A model generated the notes under the pieces. It did not search any database. It worked only from the letters and a program-made list of their open reading frames with translations, and was not told where the DNA came from. From assembly GCA_002320595.1 (NCBI GenBank), contig DCKB01000013.1, forward strand, positions 1 through 64,000: a stretch of 64,000 nt of DNA, written 5' to 3'. Shown piece after piece: positions 34,076 to 43,809 of this stretch. The first letter of the stretch is position 1. Each line of letters begins with the position of its first letter. The DNA is from Christensenella sp. UBA1685 (GTDB lineage: Bacteria; Bacillota; Clostridia; Christensenellales; CAG-138). The translations under genes and the position numbers were made by a program.

Positions 34076-34472
34076 TCACGCGCAGACGTCATAAATTGCA
34101 TGCCAGAAATATTCATCCTCGCTGATATGGGCCTTCCCCAATCTCCTTAGCCAAGGCCATCGCCCACCTTGCCGGACAGCTTTGCCCGTAGCGCGCCCGC
34201 CGAAGCGTTTAAGGTCTCAGATCCTGTCCACATACATTTCCGCATCCGGCACAATCGCCTGAAAATCCTTATGGTGGATCATTCCCGTCAGCAGGCTCGG
34301 TAGATACCGTGTAGAACTTTGCCAATTCAATCAGCACAACGCAGAGGCGGATAGATGGCAAGCTTCCACATGTCAGCTTCTTTTCCTCCCATAAATCCCT
34401 CAATATTTCCCGTGTTGTCAGCTTCGGTTTCATCATATCGCCCTTCTCGCCCATATTTACCCCCATTTTCAA
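34076..34472 (-). pseudogene. Decayed gene fragments
   Basis: Short protein-like runs lie in different minus-strand frames. One (34269-34472) holds TTREILRDLWEEKKLTCGSL and then loses sense; a shift gives RYLPSLLTGMIHHKDFQAI ending at 34217; after that KAHISEDEYFWHAIYDVCA ends at 34076. The pattern is that of one or two genes broken by stops and frameshifts. No family recognised. The 34473-34650 stretch shows no gene. Confidence 0.35.
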
Positions 34473-34649
34473 CCTTTCGGATACGCACAGGAGAGGACAC
34501 GTGCATGTTTTTACCTGTCAACAGATAACTGTGCTTTGAAAATTGCATAACCGTCCGAATAGGATATGTTCTCCGGTGAGGTACCACCACGACAGCATAT
34601 GTCTATATGGATGGAATTATCTGCGCCGCGACTGAGAAGGGAGTTCAGG

Positions 34650-34680
34650 AAAAGGCCGCTGATTTTTCGTATTAGCGGCC
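34650..34680 (-). terminator. Terminator of the peptidase/opp transcript
   Basis: GGCCGCT and AGCGGCC (34654-34660 and 34674-34680) form a seven-bp stem with a T run on the minus strand. It lies about 110 bases past the S9 peptidase stop. Confidence 0.65.
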
Positions 34681-34787
34681 CTTATGCCTAACAGTATTCA
34701 GTTTTTGACTTCACACGCGCTTTTCCTTGCCTCTGAAAATATTGATTTTATGACTTCTTTCATGTTGCAGGAAAGCGCCTGCGCACA

Positions 34788-36587
34788 TTATAAATACTTT
34801 TTCAGGAAGGCTGCCACTTTCGAGTAGCAATCTATTTTGTTTTTCAAGTACGCCACGCCGTGCCCCTCATCATCATAGCAGATATACTCCACTGTTCTGC
34901 CCATCTTCCGAAGTGCGGCTACAGCTTGCTCCGCCTCCGTCACGGGCACTCGAGGATCGTTTCTGCCCTGAACGACCATCAGCGGCGCAGTGATATCCAT
35001 GATCTTAGCGGCCGGAGAAACATTGAAAAGCAACTCTCGATCGTGTTCAAGGGTACCGTACTCACTCTCCCGATGATGTCTGCGATACTCCGCTGTGTTC
35101 TCCAGGAATGTAACCAAGTTGTACATGCCTACTGTGTCCACCGCGCAGGCCCATAGATGCGGATACCGTGAGGCACAGGACAATGTCATGAACCCGCCGT
35201 AGCTGGTACCGGAAACGGCCAGCTTGCCTGGACAGGCGATGCCGGCTTTGATGAGATGATCCACTAAACTGTCGATATCGCGGACACTGTCCAACCGCTT
35301 GCCGACATCATCAAGGTGGGTATATGTATGGCCGTAGCCCGTGCTGCCCCGCACGTTGGGAGCACAGACTGCAAAACCTTCGCTGACCAGATACTGAATG
35401 AAAGCGTTGAAGGCAGGCCTCTCCTGTCCCTCGGGACCACCGTGAATCTCGACCACGACAGAAAGATTTTCCGGCTTTTTGCCAGCGGGTACGAAGAGCC
35501 AATAGGGTACCTCCAATCCATCAAAGGAGGTATAGCTTCCCCCCAGAGGCTCTACAACAACGGCGGCTTCTTCGGGTAGCATGGGATCGTCGCTAATTCG
35601 CCGCAAAGTATCCTGATCTACATCCAGCAACCAGATGCCTTCGGGCCGCTTGCCACTGGTCAGGGTAAAGAGAAGCTTGTGCCCCTTGGGAGACCAAGAA
35701 ACCTGTTGATGCTCCGCCAACACACCATTAGGCGGGCGAACGGTGTTCAGCTCTGTGCCAGTTGCCAAATCATAGAGATGAAGCGTGCCGTATCCCTCCT
35801 CGTTGACTACTACGGCCAGATACCGATCGTCCGCAGAAAGAGCCAACCGATCTGCGTCCCAATCATAGCTGAAAGCGACCGTCATCTGCTTGGTATTTAA
35901 ATCATAATACCAGACCCGAAGAAACTCGCTATCTCGGTTGCTGAGCAGATAAAACCCTTTGGAATCATGACGCCAAGCAGGATTGGTCTCCGCAGATATC
36001 CGATCGTCTCCGGGAACCCGGAAGCTTTCGCCACTGTCCACATTGGTGATCCACAGGGCGTTGTCGGATTCGCCCTTAAGTTTATTGTAAAGTACCCACT
36101 TGCCGTCTGGGGACATGGAATCGTCAGCAGGCCAGTTATAGTTATCACTGTGCTGCTTAACAAGACTATCCTCCCCGGTTTCTATATTCTTCTTCCAGAT
36201 ATCAAAGGTGCGTGTGCAGCGTTTGTTACTGGCATAGGCTATTGTCTTCCCGTCGGGAGAAAGGCCTGCCAGGAAATGCCGCGCGTCGGTTTTATTGGTG
36301 AGGGCTTTGGGAGCAGTTGTGTTCCGGCCCAGTACATAGAGTTGCTCGCATTCACTGCCACTTTCGTCGGTGCCGTAGAGGATGTCGCCGGTGGTGGGTT
36401 GAGCTGAAATTCTAAACAGCCGCAGTTCCTGAGGCAGACGGCACCGTTTTTCATTGGTGTCCAGATTCATCTCCCAGATGTGGGTGCCCTGCTCATCGCT
36501 ACGCAGATAGGCGAAGGAATGTTCGTCCAGCCAGACGGGGCTCCTTTCCACAGTCATAGTTAAAAAGCGTTTTAGTTTTTCGTTCAT
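34788..36587 (-). CDS. S9-family prolyl oligopeptidase-type peptidase
   Basis: A protein of 599 aa with an N-terminal beta-propeller of TolB-like repeats (to about 340) and a C-terminal alpha/beta hydrolase domain. The catalytic triad is visible as Ser462 (GTSYGG), Asp544 (GRNDPRVP) and His576 (DDEGHG). Members cut short peptides, as acylaminoacyl- or dipeptidyl-peptidases. There is no signal peptide, so it acts on peptides after import. Last gene of the minus-strand peptide cluster, 14 bases after the carboxypeptidase gene. Confidence 0.92.
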   Translation of the reverse strand: MNEKLKRFLTMTVERSPVWLDEHSFAYLRSDEQGTHIWEMNLDTNEKRCRLPQELRLFRISAQPTTGDILYGTDESGSECEQLYVLGRNTTAPKALTNKTDARHFLAGLSPDGKTIAYASNKRCTRTFDIWKKNIETGEDSLVKQHSDNYNWPADDSMSPDGKWVLYNKLKGESDNALWITNVDSGESFRVPGDDRISAETNPAWRHDSKGFYLLSNRDSEFLRVWYYDLNTKQMTVAFSYDWDADRLALSADDRYLAVVVNEEGYGTLHLYDLATGTELNTVRPPNGVLAEHQQVSWSPKGHKLLFTLTSGKRPEGIWLLDVDQDTLRRISDDPMLPEEAAVVVEPLGGSYTSFDGLEVPYWLFVPAGKKPENLSVVVEIHGGPEGQERPAFNAFIQYLVSEGFAVCAPNVRGSTGYGHTYTHLDDVGKRLDSVRDIDSLVDHLIKAGIACPGKLAVSGTSYGGFMTLSCASRYPHLWACAVDTVGMYNLVTFLENTAEYRRHHRESEYGTLEHDRELLFNVSPAAKIMDITAPLMVVQGRNDPRVPVTEAEQAVAALRKMGRTVEYICYDDEGHGVAYLKNKIDCYSKVAAFLKKYL

Positions 36588-36601
36588 ACTTTCCCTCTTC
36601 G

Positions 36602-37999
36602 TTATACGATATTTTTGTCTTTCAAATAGTCGCTGACTAGTAATCCGCAGGCAAGCTGAATGGAAACTAGCTTACGAATAGGTACCACGCTGTAGTTCAG
36701 CTCTTTTTCCAACGTATCCATCAGTGCGCTGTGCTGCCTCTCGGCATTCTTGCACCAAGCTTTCAAATGAGCTTCCTTCTTCTCATCCTGTTCGCCGACC
36801 TTCTGCATGCGGGAGAGCTCATATTCCGCCATGCGAATGACCATGCCATAGGAGAGGCTCTTATAAAAACGGCTCATAAGAACGTTGTCAAACTCCTCAG
36901 CCACAGTAGCCGTCCGGTTGTATTCTGGGTTCTCCGCAATCATTTTTCGGGTGCTTTCATCCCGCCGGTTTTCGCTGAAAGCGTCCACCGCCAAACGGAA
37001 GGGATTGTCGGCCGAGATTTCATCCTTCATATCCTCCAAAGCACTGCGCAGATAGGCGTTGGACTTAGCCTCCATATCAAGACTCACTTCCACGGAAGCT
37101 CGGCGGGTCATGGTGCCGGGTACATCGTTCTGCATAATCCGAGGATCATAGAAGTAAGGCAGTTCGGTGAGAAGCGTGAAGGAACGATACTTGGTGCGGG
37201 CATAACTTTCACTGCAGTTGCCCACCTTTAAAATTTTATCAATTTCCTTGGCACCATATGATTCGAGGTAATCGATCTCCTGTTCGGTGCCGAGATTCGG
37301 GTAGATAGCCGGAGCCAACGGCTTGCAGTAGGGCACTTCCGGCTCCCCCAAATTCAGGGGGACCTGTTCCCGGCTCGCTGCCGCGTACAAGTCATCATAA
37401 AGCTCAGGCAGCGGCCGAGACATATACCAATACACTCCGCCAAAGCCTGCATTATGAAGGGAATAGATAAAATGGGGCTGAATTTCATCGATGAGCTTCA
37501 TCATGGCCTCGGTTTCAGGCACCGCTACGTCAAAATGATAGCCCTTATAATCAATGGGGAAGGTCCAGTCTACCTGTTTGAAACCGGCAGGTCGGAAAAA
37601 GTTTCTCGAATAGTTGCGAATGGTATAGGGGCCTTTGAGCCATCCCTCATTGAGTCGAAGGCCGTCTGCATCCCATACCTTTACGATGTACCATGTGTAA
37701 TCAAGCTCATCCCGCAGAGCCTTGTTTTTCGCCAACTGCTCAGAAAAGTATTCCAACATCATGGTACCGATGGGTTCATTGGGATGGGGGCAACCGAACA
37801 TCAAAGCGTTTTGGGAGCCGCTGCCGATTTTCAGGCAGAACAAATCCCGATTCTCCTTGGTCTTGCCAAAGGAGAAGATGGATACAATATCAGGATATTG
37901 CTTTGCCAGAGCAAAGGAATGGGCATCCAGTTCATCCACCGTCAAAAAAACTTTATAATCCGGGATATTTCGGATTAGTTCTTCAAAAATAGCTTTCAT
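36602..37999 (-). CDS. M14-family zinc carboxypeptidase
   Basis: A cytosolic peptidase of 465 aa. The zinc motif HxxE is in GCPHPNEPIGT and the third ligand is the His in YSLHNAGFGG, in the order expected for M14. The C-terminal 200 residues are helical and not typical of secreted carboxypeptidases. No signal peptide. It would trim residues from the C-terminal end of imported peptides. A stem with a T run lies between this gene and the binding-protein gene upstream. Confidence 0.85.
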   Translation of the reverse strand: MKAIFEELIRNIPDYKVFLTVDELDAHSFALAKQYPDIVSIFSFGKTKENRDLFCLKIGSGSQNALMFGCPHPNEPIGTMMLEYFSEQLAKNKALRDELDYTWYIVKVWDADGLRLNEGWLKGPYTIRNYSRNFFRPAGFKQVDWTFPIDYKGYHFDVAVPETEAMMKLIDEIQPHFIYSLHNAGFGGVYWYMSRPLPELYDDLYAAASREQVPLNLGEPEVPYCKPLAPAIYPNLGTEQEIDYLESYGAKEIDKILKVGNCSESYARTKYRSFTLLTELPYFYDPRIMQNDVPGTMTRRASVEVSLDMEAKSNAYLRSALEDMKDEISADNPFRLAVDAFSENRRDESTRKMIAENPEYNRTATVAEEFDNVLMSRFYKSLSYGMVIRMAEYELSRMQKVGEQDEKKEAHLKAWCKNAERQHSALMDTLEKELNYSVVPIRKLVSIQLACGLLVSDYLKDKNIV

Positions 38000-38015
38000 G
38001 TGGCTCCTCTCTTGG

Positions 38016-38056
38016 AAAAGGGGGATCGGGCGGAAACGCTTTCCTCTCGATCCCCC
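38016..38056 (-). terminator. Partial terminator inside the peptide operon
   Basis: GGGGGATCG (38048-38056 complement) and CGATCCCCC form a nine-bp stem with a 19-base loop, followed by TTTT on the minus strand. It would lower expression of the two peptidases compared with the binding protein. Confidence 0.6.
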
Positions 38057-38079
38057 TGCACAATTTTAAACAATTCAGA

Positions 38080-39705
38080 TTAGTCGGTGAAATATGTATA
38101 GGTATACTCGTTCCATCCCCACTGACCGGCTCCGTCGATAGGCAGATTGGCCAAATTGGCACTGGAGGCTTCGTAGCCCGCATAGCCCAGCACATTGATG
38201 CAGGGGAGGTCACGAACGAGCAGTGCCTGCGCCTGACGGTAGAGCTCGGCACGCTTTTCCTGATTGCCCTCGGCAGCCGCCTTAGCGCAAAGCTCGTCGA
38301 ACTCGGGGTTGGCGTAATCAGCATAATTGCTGCTGGAGCCAGTACCATAGCGGCTAGCCAAAGCGGCGGGGTCAGGCCCCATGAAACCACCCTGCGCCTC
38401 AATCATGAAGTCAGAGCCGCGATAAACTTTTTCCGACCATGCATTGAATTCAGAAACGATAAGCTCGCATTTAATGCCGGCTTTTTCGCAGTTCGCTATG
38501 ACTAGTTTGGTCATGTCAACGAGCTGACCTTCAAAGCAGTCGATGGTGAGGCCGGTTACATAGTAGCCGTCCGCATCCATAGTATAGCCTGCATCCTCTA
38601 GAACCTTTCGGGCCCCCTCAATATTTACATCAGGATAGATATCAGTCGTATTGGCGCACCATTCTACCAGAGAGGGGTAGGCGCTCCATTCGGGAGGCAT
38701 AATGCCGCTTGTAACCTTCTCGGAAATATCATTGCGGTCGATGCACATAGCGAAAGCCAACCTGACAGCCGGATCTTGGACCTTATTCATATTGATGATA
38801 TAGCGCCACGGAGAGGGATAAAAGTTCCGATCGCAGCGGATGTTCGGATCACCCAGCATCTGATCAAGGTAAGCATCGGGGATCATGCTGATTGTGTCCA
38901 CCTCGCCGTTGAGCAGGGCTTGTGCAGCAGTGGTGTCATCAGGAACGATAGCGAAAATCAGCTTGTCAAGGTGCGGAACCGCATCATGGTAGTTGGGGTT
39001 CTTCACAAGGGTGGTATTCTGGCCGGCGGTGTAGGATTCAAACATGAACGGACCGGAGCCGACGGGGTTTGTAGTGGCGGGGTTGTCCTCCCAGATCTGG
39101 CCGTTGTTGAAGATGTGCTCGGGAAGGATGAAGGTGCCGTACCAGCCGAGACGGGCCACGAAACTCATGTCGGCGGTGTTCATATGGAACGTCACAGTGT
39201 AGGGATCGATGATCTCGATAGAATCAACGATGCTCATGGAAGAGCTGAAATACGTATTGGCATGTTCCTTGACATAATCAAAGGTATACTTTACATCTTC
39301 AGCATCCAACGCCTCGCCATCCCACCAATGCATGTTCTGCTTTAAATGGAAAGTAATGGTCAACGCATCATCGGACACATCCCAACTCTCGGCCGCATCC
39401 GGAATGGGGCTCTTGCTGGCATCCAGCTTGGTGAGCCGGTTGAACATGTTCTGAGCTGCGGCATAACCATTGTCATCAGCTTGGAGTGTGGGGTTGAAAT
39501 TGACGGGATCGCCAGACTCACGAATGATCAGCGTACCACCGTCTTTGGCATCTCCAACCGGCACCACAGAGGGTTCTGTGGTTTCCGTCGGAATAGCGGA
39601 TGCGGATGGAGTTTTTGTTTCCTTCGGTTCTGCGTCTGGGGTGCAAGCGGTCAACAGCGGGAGCACCACCAGCAGCGCAAGAGCAAGTGAAAGCAACTTT
39701 TTCAT
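38080..39705 (-). CDS. Peptide ABC transporter substrate-binding lipoprotein
   Basis: A family 5 solute-binding protein of 541 aa. The signal peptide ends in the lipobox LLTAC (Cys21), followed by a Thr/Glu/Ser-rich linker. Typical family segments are WDVSDDALTITFHLK and PDAAESW near the N-terminus and YRQAQALLVRDLPCI near the C-terminus. It captures di- or oligopeptides outside the cell and delivers them to the OppBCDF complex encoded just upstream in the same operon. Confidence 0.93.
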   Translation of the reverse strand: MKKLLSLALALLVVLPLLTACTPDAEPKETKTPSASAIPTETTEPSVVPVGDAKDGGTLIIRESGDPVNFNPTLQADDNGYAAAQNMFNRLTKLDASKSPIPDAAESWDVSDDALTITFHLKQNMHWWDGEALDAEDVKYTFDYVKEHANTYFSSSMSIVDSIEIIDPYTVTFHMNTADMSFVARLGWYGTFILPEHIFNNGQIWEDNPATTNPVGSGPFMFESYTAGQNTTLVKNPNYHDAVPHLDKLIFAIVPDDTTAAQALLNGEVDTISMIPDAYLDQMLGDPNIRCDRNFYPSPWRYIINMNKVQDPAVRLAFAMCIDRNDISEKVTSGIMPPEWSAYPSLVEWCANTTDIYPDVNIEGARKVLEDAGYTMDADGYYVTGLTIDCFEGQLVDMTKLVIANCEKAGIKCELIVSEFNAWSEKVYRGSDFMIEAQGGFMGPDPAALASRYGTGSSSNYADYANPEFDELCAKAAAEGNQEKRAELYRQAQALLVRDLPCINVLGYAGYEASSANLANLPIDGAGQWGWNEYTYTYFTD

Positions 39706-39748
39706 TTTGTTCCTCCTTGTTTATTGTTTGTTTTCAGAACGCCGTGTT

Positions 39749-40735
39749 TCAGGATTCAATCCTGTCGCAGCAGGCATAATGACCAGGACTTACCTCATAT
39801 CGCTCGGGATACTTCTTCAGACACTCTTCACATGCCATGGAGCACCGGGGCGCAAAATAGCAGCCGGGGCCGGGATTAATAGGTGTGGGCGGCTCTCCTT
39901 CAATCGCGATAGTGGCCAGCTCCTCAAAGGGATCGATGGACGCACAGTTGGAGATGAGGGCTTTGGTGTATGGGTGCTTCGGATTGTTGATAACCTCATC
40001 CGCCGTACCGTACTCTACCACTTTTCCTAAATACATGACCGCCACATGGTCGGAAATGTACCTGGTCAAAGCGATATCGTGGCTGATGAACACCACTGAC
40101 GCGTCATGGTTCCTTGCAAGGTCGATAAGCATATTGATGATATCAGCCCGGACGGACACATCCAACATAGAAACGGGCTCGTCAGCGATAATGAAACTTG
40201 GATTCAAAAACATAGCTCGGATGATGGAGATACGTTGCAACTGTCCACCGGACAACTCGTGGGGGTAGCGCTGCATGATATCCTCTGCCGGCACAAGACC
40301 ACCGGCTTCCAAAGCCTTTTTGATGATCTCCAGCCTTTCCTCCTTGCTGCTTCCGATCTTATGGTGCTTAAGGGGACGCAAAAGAATCTTCTGAATGGTG
40401 TCCCGCGGGGTGAAAGTATCGAAGGGGTTTTGGAACACGATCTGCACCGTGCGCCGGAACTTCAGGGGGTCTTTCTTAATAAGCTCCGCCGTGGAAACCC
40501 CATCCACCAGCACGTCACCCTTTGTCGGATCTTCGAGACGTGTGAGCATGCGCCCGAGGGTGCTTTTGCCGCAGCCCGATTCTCCGATAACACCCAATAT
40601 CTCACCCCGGTCCATGGATAGGTTTACTCCATCCACTGCCTTTACAAAGGACTTGTCCTTTCGGAAGATGTCGCGGAGTTTTCCGGATTTATGGGGATAC
40701 CACTTAGTGGCGTCTTTTATTTCGATATAAGCCAT
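39749..40735 (-). CDS. oppF: Oligopeptide ABC transporter ATP-binding protein (OppF-like)
   Basis: An ATPase of 328 aa. Walker A is GESGCGKSTLG, the signature LSGGQLQRISI and Walker B FIIADEPVSMLD. The C-terminal oligopeptide-transporter extension has the GPGCYFAPRCSMACEECL cysteine motif. Its start overlaps the stop of the OppD gene by one base. Confidence 0.93.
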   Translation of the reverse strand: MAYIEIKDATKWYPHKSGKLRDIFRKDKSFVKAVDGVNLSMDRGEILGVIGESGCGKSTLGRMLTRLEDPTKGDVLVDGVSTAELIKKDPLKFRRTVQIVFQNPFDTFTPRDTIQKILLRPLKHHKIGSSKEERLEIIKKALEAGGLVPAEDIMQRYPHELSGGQLQRISIIRAMFLNPSFIIADEPVSMLDVSVRADIINMLIDLARNHDASVVFISHDIALTRYISDHVAVMYLGKVVEYGTADEVINNPKHPYTKALISNCASIDPFEELATIAIEGEPPTPINPGPGCYFAPRCSMACEECLKKYPERYEVSPGHYACCDRIES

Positions 40736-41709
40736 CAGTCAGCGCCTCCTTCCGTCAAGAAACAAGCCGTACCGCTTCCGTCCTCCCGGCTGTGGAAAAG
40801 GGGCTTCTCCGCCCGGCAGCGCTCCGTAGCGTAAGCGCAGCGGGGTGCGAACACGCAGGCGGGAATCTCCTTGGAAAGGTCCGGCAAAAACCCGGGAATG
40901 GACTCCATCTTCCTCTTTTCTCCCTTTAAGGCCGGGAAAGATTTGAGCAGCGCTTTGGTGTAGGGATGCTGAGGATGAACCATCACGTTTTTTACATAGC
41001 CGAACTCCACGATTTCGCCAGCGTACATGACGGCGACCTTGTTGCAGCTGCTGCTGACTACACTCATATCATGGGTAATCATGATGCGTGTGGTCTCCAG
41101 CTCCTTCTCCATTTGGACAATCTCCTTGAGAATCTGGCCCTGCGTGACAACGTCAAGAGCCGTGGTAGCCTCATCAAAGATAAGTAGCTGGGGAGAATGT
41201 AGCAAGCTCATGGCGATAGCAACACGCTGCAGCATGCCTCCGCTCATCTCATGGGGATAAAGATGGTAAACTCGTTCGGGCAGATTCACCAACTTCAAGA
41301 GCCGCACGGTAGCCGCATGAATCTCCTCCTTGGTGGCATGGGGCTCGTGAACCCGATAAATATCCTCGAAAACGGTGCTGATGCGATGGACGGGGGAAAG
41401 AGAATTCATGGCCTTCTGAAATACCACGGCCAACTTCTTCCATCTGAGTTCGTTCATCTCCTTTTCGCTGATGGAGAGCAAATCCGTATCCTCAAGAAAG
41501 ATTGCCTTGCCGGTGATCTCGGTGGTCTCCTTGGGAAGAAGCCCCAGCAGCGCTATGGCCAGAGTGCTCTTGCCGCTGCCGGATTCGCCCACCAAGCCAA
41601 GGGAGTCACCCTTGGAGATAGAGAAAGAAGCGTTGCGAACAGCCATCACCCGCTTGGATTTGTTTACATAGGTGACGTTCATATTTTGAACGGACAACAC
41701 TGTATTCAT
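40735..41709 (-). CDS. oppD: Oligopeptide ABC transporter ATP-binding protein (OppD-like)
   Basis: An ATPase of 324 aa. Walker A GESGSGKSTLA, signature MSGGMLQRVAI (Met for Leu at its first position), Walker B LLIFDEATTALD. The C-terminal PACVFAPRCAYATERC cysteine segment is typical of dipeptide/oligopeptide ATPases. Overlaps oppC by one base. Confidence 0.93.
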   Translation of the reverse strand: MNTVLSVQNMNVTYVNKSKRVMAVRNASFSISKGDSLGLVGESGSGKSTLAIALLGLLPKETTEITGKAIFLEDTDLLSISEKEMNELRWKKLAVVFQKAMNSLSPVHRISTVFEDIYRVHEPHATKEEIHAATVRLLKLVNLPERVYHLYPHEMSGGMLQRVAIAMSLLHSPQLLIFDEATTALDVVTQGQILKEIVQMEKELETTRIMITHDMSVVSSSCNKVAVMYAGEIVEFGYVKNVMVHPQHPYTKALLKSFPALKGEKRKMESIPGFLPDLSKEIPACVFAPRCAYATERCRAEKPLFHSREDGSGTACFLTEGGAD

Positions 41710-42560
41710 TATTTGCTCCTCCCGTAGTTGTATTTGGGATTGAGCACATGGTTAAGACCATCACCCAACATATAAAATACGATCACAGTGAGAATGACAG
41801 CGATACCGGAGAAAGCGGAGATCCACCAGGCAGAGGTAATGTAGGACTTGCCCTGATAGATCATCTGCCCCCAGGAAATGATGTTGGGATCACCGAGACC
41901 CAGGAAGGACAGCGAGGCCTCCGTCAAAATAGCGCCTGCCATGCTGCGGGTGGTGTTGGCCACCACGGGGAAAATACCATTTGGCAGGATGTATTTGAAG
42001 AGAATCTGCGTTTTTGTTTCCCCCAGAGCTACGGCGGAGCGAACGAACGTGCGCTCTCTGAGGGAGAGGGCTTGTGCCCGCATGAGCTTAGCGTTACCCG
42101 GCCAGGTCGTGATACCGATGACGATCATCACATTGGCAATGCTGTTGCCGAAGAGGGATATGATGAGCAAAATCAGGAAGAAGGTGGGTATCATCAGGAA
42201 GATGTTGATGATCTCGGAAACTACCTGATCCACCCAACCGCCCAGAAAGCCACCAAGGCCACCGATGAGTACGCCCAAAGCGCCGGAGATGAGAGCTGAG
42301 ATGAGAGCCACCTTCAGGGAAGTGCCCACGCCGAAGATAAGCATGGAATACACATCCTGTCCCATATGATTGGTGCCCAGGAAATGGTCTTCGGAGCCCG
42401 GAGGCAGCAGGCGTACAAATTCATAGGAATAGGGATCGTGGGGAGCGAGAATAGGCGCAAGGATGATGACGAGCAACAGCACGATTACGCCAATCACGCC
42501 GAATCGCAGCTGACCATCCGCCTTAAAGGCGCGCAAGCATTTGCTTAAAACTGCTTTCAT
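41709..42560 (-). CDS. oppC: Oligopeptide ABC transporter permease (OppC-like)
   Basis: A permease of 283 aa with six helices. The N-terminal PILAPHDPY segment and FLGTNHMGQDVYSML are typical of DppC/OppC, and the EAA loop is in VRSAVALGETKTQILFKYI. Follows oppB after 11 bases. Confidence 0.92.
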   Translation of the reverse strand: MKAVLSKCLRAFKADGQLRFGVIGVIVLLLVIILAPILAPHDPYSYEFVRLLPPGSEDHFLGTNHMGQDVYSMLIFGVGTSLKVALISALISGALGVLIGGLGGFLGGWVDQVVSEIINIFLMIPTFFLILLIISLFGNSIANVMIVIGITTWPGNAKLMRAQALSLRERTFVRSAVALGETKTQILFKYILPNGIFPVVANTTRSMAGAILTEASLSFLGLGDPNIISWGQMIYQGKSYITSAWWISAFSGIAVILTVIVFYMLGDGLNHVLNPKYNYGRSK

Positions 42561-42571
42561 GGTTCACCTCC

Positions 42572-43543
42572 TTATTTGTCGTAGCGGATCCTGGGATCAA
42601 GGAACGCATAGGCGATATCAACAAGTACCATGACTACCGCCACGGAAATACTCATGACCATGTAAACGCCCATCAAGGTGGGATAGTCACGTTGGTTGAT
42701 GGCCGTCAGCGTCAAGCGGCCGGTTCCCGGCCAAGAGAACACGATTTCTACAAGCGTAACGCCGGTCACGAGAAAGGCCAACGTGATACCGAACATGGTC
42801 ACCGTAGGCAGAATGGCGTTTTTGAAAATATATTTACTGAAGATCATCTTCTCGCTCATGCCGGTGGAGCGGAGCGTGGTGATGAAGTCCTCGCTGGTCA
42901 CCTGCTGAATGGAGCTCTTGGCTATGCGGAAATACCCGGGCATAGTGATAAGCACCATGGTCATCACGGGCAGCACCATGTGCTCCATCACGTCTAACGT
43001 ATGCCGGAAGCCCTCATACCCTTCCCGCACATTCTCCATACCTTGGGCCGGGAGAAGGTTCAAGCGGGAGGAGAACACGATGATAAGCATGAGACCCAAC
43101 CAAAAGGAGGGCATGGCATCCAGGGTATAGGCGATGGAAGAAAGGAAGTTGTCAATGAACGAGCCATCCCGGCGGGCACAGAAGATGCCCAGAGCAGTGC
43201 CGATGATCAATGCCAGGATACAGTCCACAAGTCCCAGCAGCAGGGTGGCGGGAAGGCGTTCCTTAATCATGTCAGCTACCGAGCGGTTGTAAATGATAGA
43301 GTTTCCGAAATCTCCCCGCAGCATATTTTTTAGTTGGCTGACAAACTGCACATGAAAAGGCTTGTCCAGACCATACTTTTCCATCAGAGCGGCTCTCAGC
43401 TCAGGGTCGTCCGTTTCTTTACCCATAATGGTCCTGACCGGATCGCCGGGCGCGGCCTTGATGATAATGAAGTCAAGGACAAAGACCATCAAAATTGTCA
43501 GTATTCCGCTGAACAATCGACGAAGGATATATTTTGACATCAT
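42572..43543 (-). CDS. oppB: Oligopeptide ABC transporter permease (OppB-like)
   Basis: A permease of 323 aa with six helices, first gene of the minus-strand peptide operon. LRRLFSGILTILMVFVLDF is the first helix, PGDPVRTIMG the usual DppB/OppB motif and TLRSTGMSEKMIFSKYIFKN the EAA loop. Two ATG codons in a row (43543 and 43540) follow AGGAGG. Confidence 0.92.
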   Translation of the reverse strand: MMSKYILRRLFSGILTILMVFVLDFIIIKAAPGDPVRTIMGKETDDPELRAALMEKYGLDKPFHVQFVSQLKNMLRGDFGNSIIYNRSVADMIKERLPATLLLGLVDCILALIIGTALGIFCARRDGSFIDNFLSSIAYTLDAMPSFWLGLMLIIVFSSRLNLLPAQGMENVREGYEGFRHTLDVMEHMVLPVMTMVLITMPGYFRIAKSSIQQVTSEDFITTLRSTGMSEKMIFSKYIFKNAILPTVTMFGITLAFLVTGVTLVEIVFSWPGTGRLTLTAINQRDYPTLMGVYMVMSISVAVVMVLVDIAYAFLDPRIRYDK

Positions 43544-43579
43544 TTCCTCCTTTAATTGAATTGAATTAAATCGTATTAA

Positions 43580-43594
43580 TGCGCAATACGCGCA
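43580..43594. promoter_or_regulatory. Inverted repeat in the oppB-regulator intergenic region
   Basis: TGCGC-AATAC-GCGCA lies about 37 bases upstream of oppB, between two divergent genes. It is a candidate operator. No clear -35/-10 pair for oppB was found in the AT-rich 43544-43700 stretch. Confidence 0.35.
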
Positions 43595-43719
43595 GAATCC
43601 TTGACTGCCACCTTCAAACGGGCGAGATACATTAAATCATTTATTATTTATTTTTTTAATTTTAGCAGTAGATTTCTGTCAGCTCAATGAACTTACTTTT
43701 GAATACATGGTTTTTCTGT

Positions 43720-43747
43720 TTGACTCAACCACAAGTTGCGTTATAAA
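43720..43747 (+). promoter_or_regulatory. Promoter of the XRE regulator gene
   Basis: TTGACT (43720-43725), 16 bases, TATAAA (43742-43747). A CAAC-CACAA-GTTG repeat fills the spacer and could be a binding site for the regulator itself. Confidence 0.55.
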
Positions 43748-43809
43748 ATAAATATGGTCATTCAATGCGGCTTATGCTATCAAATACTAGGATAAAGGTG
43801 AGAAGAACT

